A DNA stretch of 64,000 nucleotides from Amanita rubescens (Eukaryota > Basidiomycota > Agaricomycetes > Agaricales > Amanitaceae): the NCBI GenBank assembly GCA_015039365.1, contig WION01000038.1, positions 62,001 through 126,000 on the forward strand. Reading direction: 5' to 3'. Each line of letters opens with the position of its first letter. Within the stretch, counting starts at the first letter, position 1. Positions 62,761-64,000 of the stretch are shown here, piece after piece. The position numbers were made by a program, and so were the translations under genes. The notes below the pieces were generated by a model. It had not been told where the DNA came from and searched no databases. It worked only from the letters and a program-made list of their open reading frames with translations.

Positions 62761-62850
62761 TCCAAAATTGCTGTTTGTCCTGGAGACAAACAGCTTTATG
62801 AAACATATGGTTCCCCCTGGATTGGGGGAACGCCACGAGAACCTAACGTT
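62440..62850 (+). pseudogene. GFA-family relic
   Basis: Exon 2 remnant CICLICDNVGGPGRSMD aligns with CFCSICRKVGGVGGSIN; exon 3 remnant VVLDGDTPNER; last exon GCTCAACTCCAAAATTGC and PGLGERHEN-like tail. Frameshifted. Confidence 0.65.
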
Positions 62851-63279
62851 AAGCCGGATTCCAACCAGCATTCCCAAGTAAAGACTAACCTAGATTCGTA
62901 CGGTATTGTTTACAGTCCTCGAACCTAATCACAAATGGAGGCGCTGTGACCGTGCAATCAATCTAATTCTGCATCGCCTTCACACGGAAGGACCACTGGT
63001 CCGGGGTGTCGTGTCTTTGAATTTCCTGTGGATGAACAATGAACTTCGAACACGCATTTGACGTTCATGTGCGCTAAGCTTATTCGATGTGCATCTTTCA
63101 CACAGATTCATTAACGGGCTTTCTAGCCATCCTATGTCTTCCCCCAAGTAATTCTGGATTGAATTCTCGACTACACCAGCGTACGTTTGATGCCACCATG
63201 ACATGGCATTCATGGCCTCACATATCTTTCGTTCGTCATCTAAAATAATGGACTTTCCTTTTTAGGCGGCATCACCATC

Positions 63280-64000
63280 ACGCGCGTAAGCACCCACAGG
63301 AATATCGATTTGATGATGATACTTATGCATCCTTTATCCAGGAATCAACGGAACGAGATAGGAACGCACAGGATAGCGACGAGGACGTGATGTCGAGAGT
63401 GCACCAACTGACGGCCTGAGAATCAAACCTTCTTGGTGCCGTTACTATCCCAGCCACTAATTACCGCCCGCGCCACACATAGCGCAAAGAGGTAACTATT
63501 GGATTAAAATACAAATCCAGGGCTGATGATTAGATAGGGCGCTACAAGGGCGATTATTACTTTCCTAATTACCTCGCGGTGTTTCCGACTAATGATTGAC
63601 TACAAAGCTGTTCTCGATACCTAAAGGAATAACATTTTTTCCGATGATATTTATATAATCCTTGTCTAGGATGGAAGCCAACGAAGTAGGAACACGCAGG
63701 ATGGCGATGATGACGTGATGTTGATACGGCGCCAACACGGGCCTCGTAATCAACCTTCTCCATGTTGTTATCGTATGGGTACCACTGCACCCACGCCAGC
63801 ATTGTCGCCCGCCTTCCTTTCTTAACCACTCTAGAGAAAAGAGGCGAGTAGTATTGGATTAGAACACGAATCTATAACTAATGTTTAGATCGGGCCTTCC
63901 AAGGTGATTAGTACTTTTCTAATTATCCCGCAGCGCCTTCATCGCTGATTACTGATTGACAGATCAACTGTGAACACAGAGTCCTGTGCAGTCATTGATG
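63280..64000 (+). repeat. two further copies of the membrane-gene upstream block
   Basis: 63,280-63,600 matches 55,680-56,000, and 63,640-64,000 matches 58,600-58,790 (shared AAAAGAGG, GAACACGAAT, AAGGTGATTAGTAC, TTACTGATTGAC, GTCATTGAT). The last bases are the block that precedes genes B and C by ~115-135 bp, so a fourth gene probably begins just past the edge. Confidence 0.65.

Noticed and set aside
1..64000. tRNA, rRNA and CRISPR features
   Set aside because: I scanned for tRNA B-box words and rRNA-like tracts and found none with supporting context; no spaced identical repeats typical of CRISPR occur. A covariance-model search would be decisive for tRNAs.

Overview
The window looks like an agaricomycete (mushroom-forming basidiomycete) genome segment. 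The evidence is the gene style (many introns of about 45-65 bp with GT-AG ends, TATA boxes 30-45 bp before start codons) and the gene content: a KDZ DNA transposase, Ty1/copia elements, a STAND/NLR-type WD40 gene, a Crinkler-kinase, a non-reducing polyketide synthase (PKS), a DUF2235 hydrolase, a GFA enzyme and a basidiomycete-type seven-helix membrane family. The species cannot be named from the sequence alone.

Bases 1-30,000 are a transposon graveyard that is still partly fresh. (i) 1-1747 is the 3' end of an LTR retrotransposon running in from the left edge, with a CCHH-knuckle ORF, a small ORF and a 429-bp LTR. (ii) 1748-10,887 is a copia element with a hairpin-rich leader, an accessory ORF, an intact 1990-codon polyprotein and a 705-bp 3' LTR; its 5' LTR is not seen. 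(iii) A 292-bp near-palindrome lies at 11.2-11.5 kb. (iv) A small host-type gene with two RNase H1 N-terminal (viroplasmin-like) modules lies at 11.8-12.6 kb. (v) A KDZ transposase gene (13,654-25,191) is split by a complete second copia element (14,971-23,106) with apparently identical 407-bp LTRs and a perfect 5-bp target duplication, CTTCC. (vi) A 5'-truncated relative of that element (about 25,502-27,635) abuts the C-terminal half of an NLR-like gene with 14 very uniform WD40 repeats.

Bases 30,000-36,000 are gene-poor: a 137-aa orphan gene between two direct copies of a ~150-bp repeat, and decayed GFA copies. From 36 to 45.3 kb a DUF2235 hydrolase (+) and a 2122-aa SAT-KS-AT-PT-ACP-ACP-TE polyketide synthase (-) are arranged tail to tail; I rebuilt both exon by exon with every frame closed. 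No other obvious biosynthetic genes flank the PKS.

From 47 kb to the right edge is an expanding local gene family region. It holds one intact GFA gene, at least five right-hand GFA relics, three intact paralogous seven-helix membrane genes (275, 281 and 305 aa) each with the same five-exon structure and conserved promoter block, and a Crinkler-kinase gene (597 aa, one GC-AG intron). A fourth copy of the membrane-gene promoter block begins at the right edge. This looks like repeated segmental duplication in which the membrane gene survives while the GFA partner decays.
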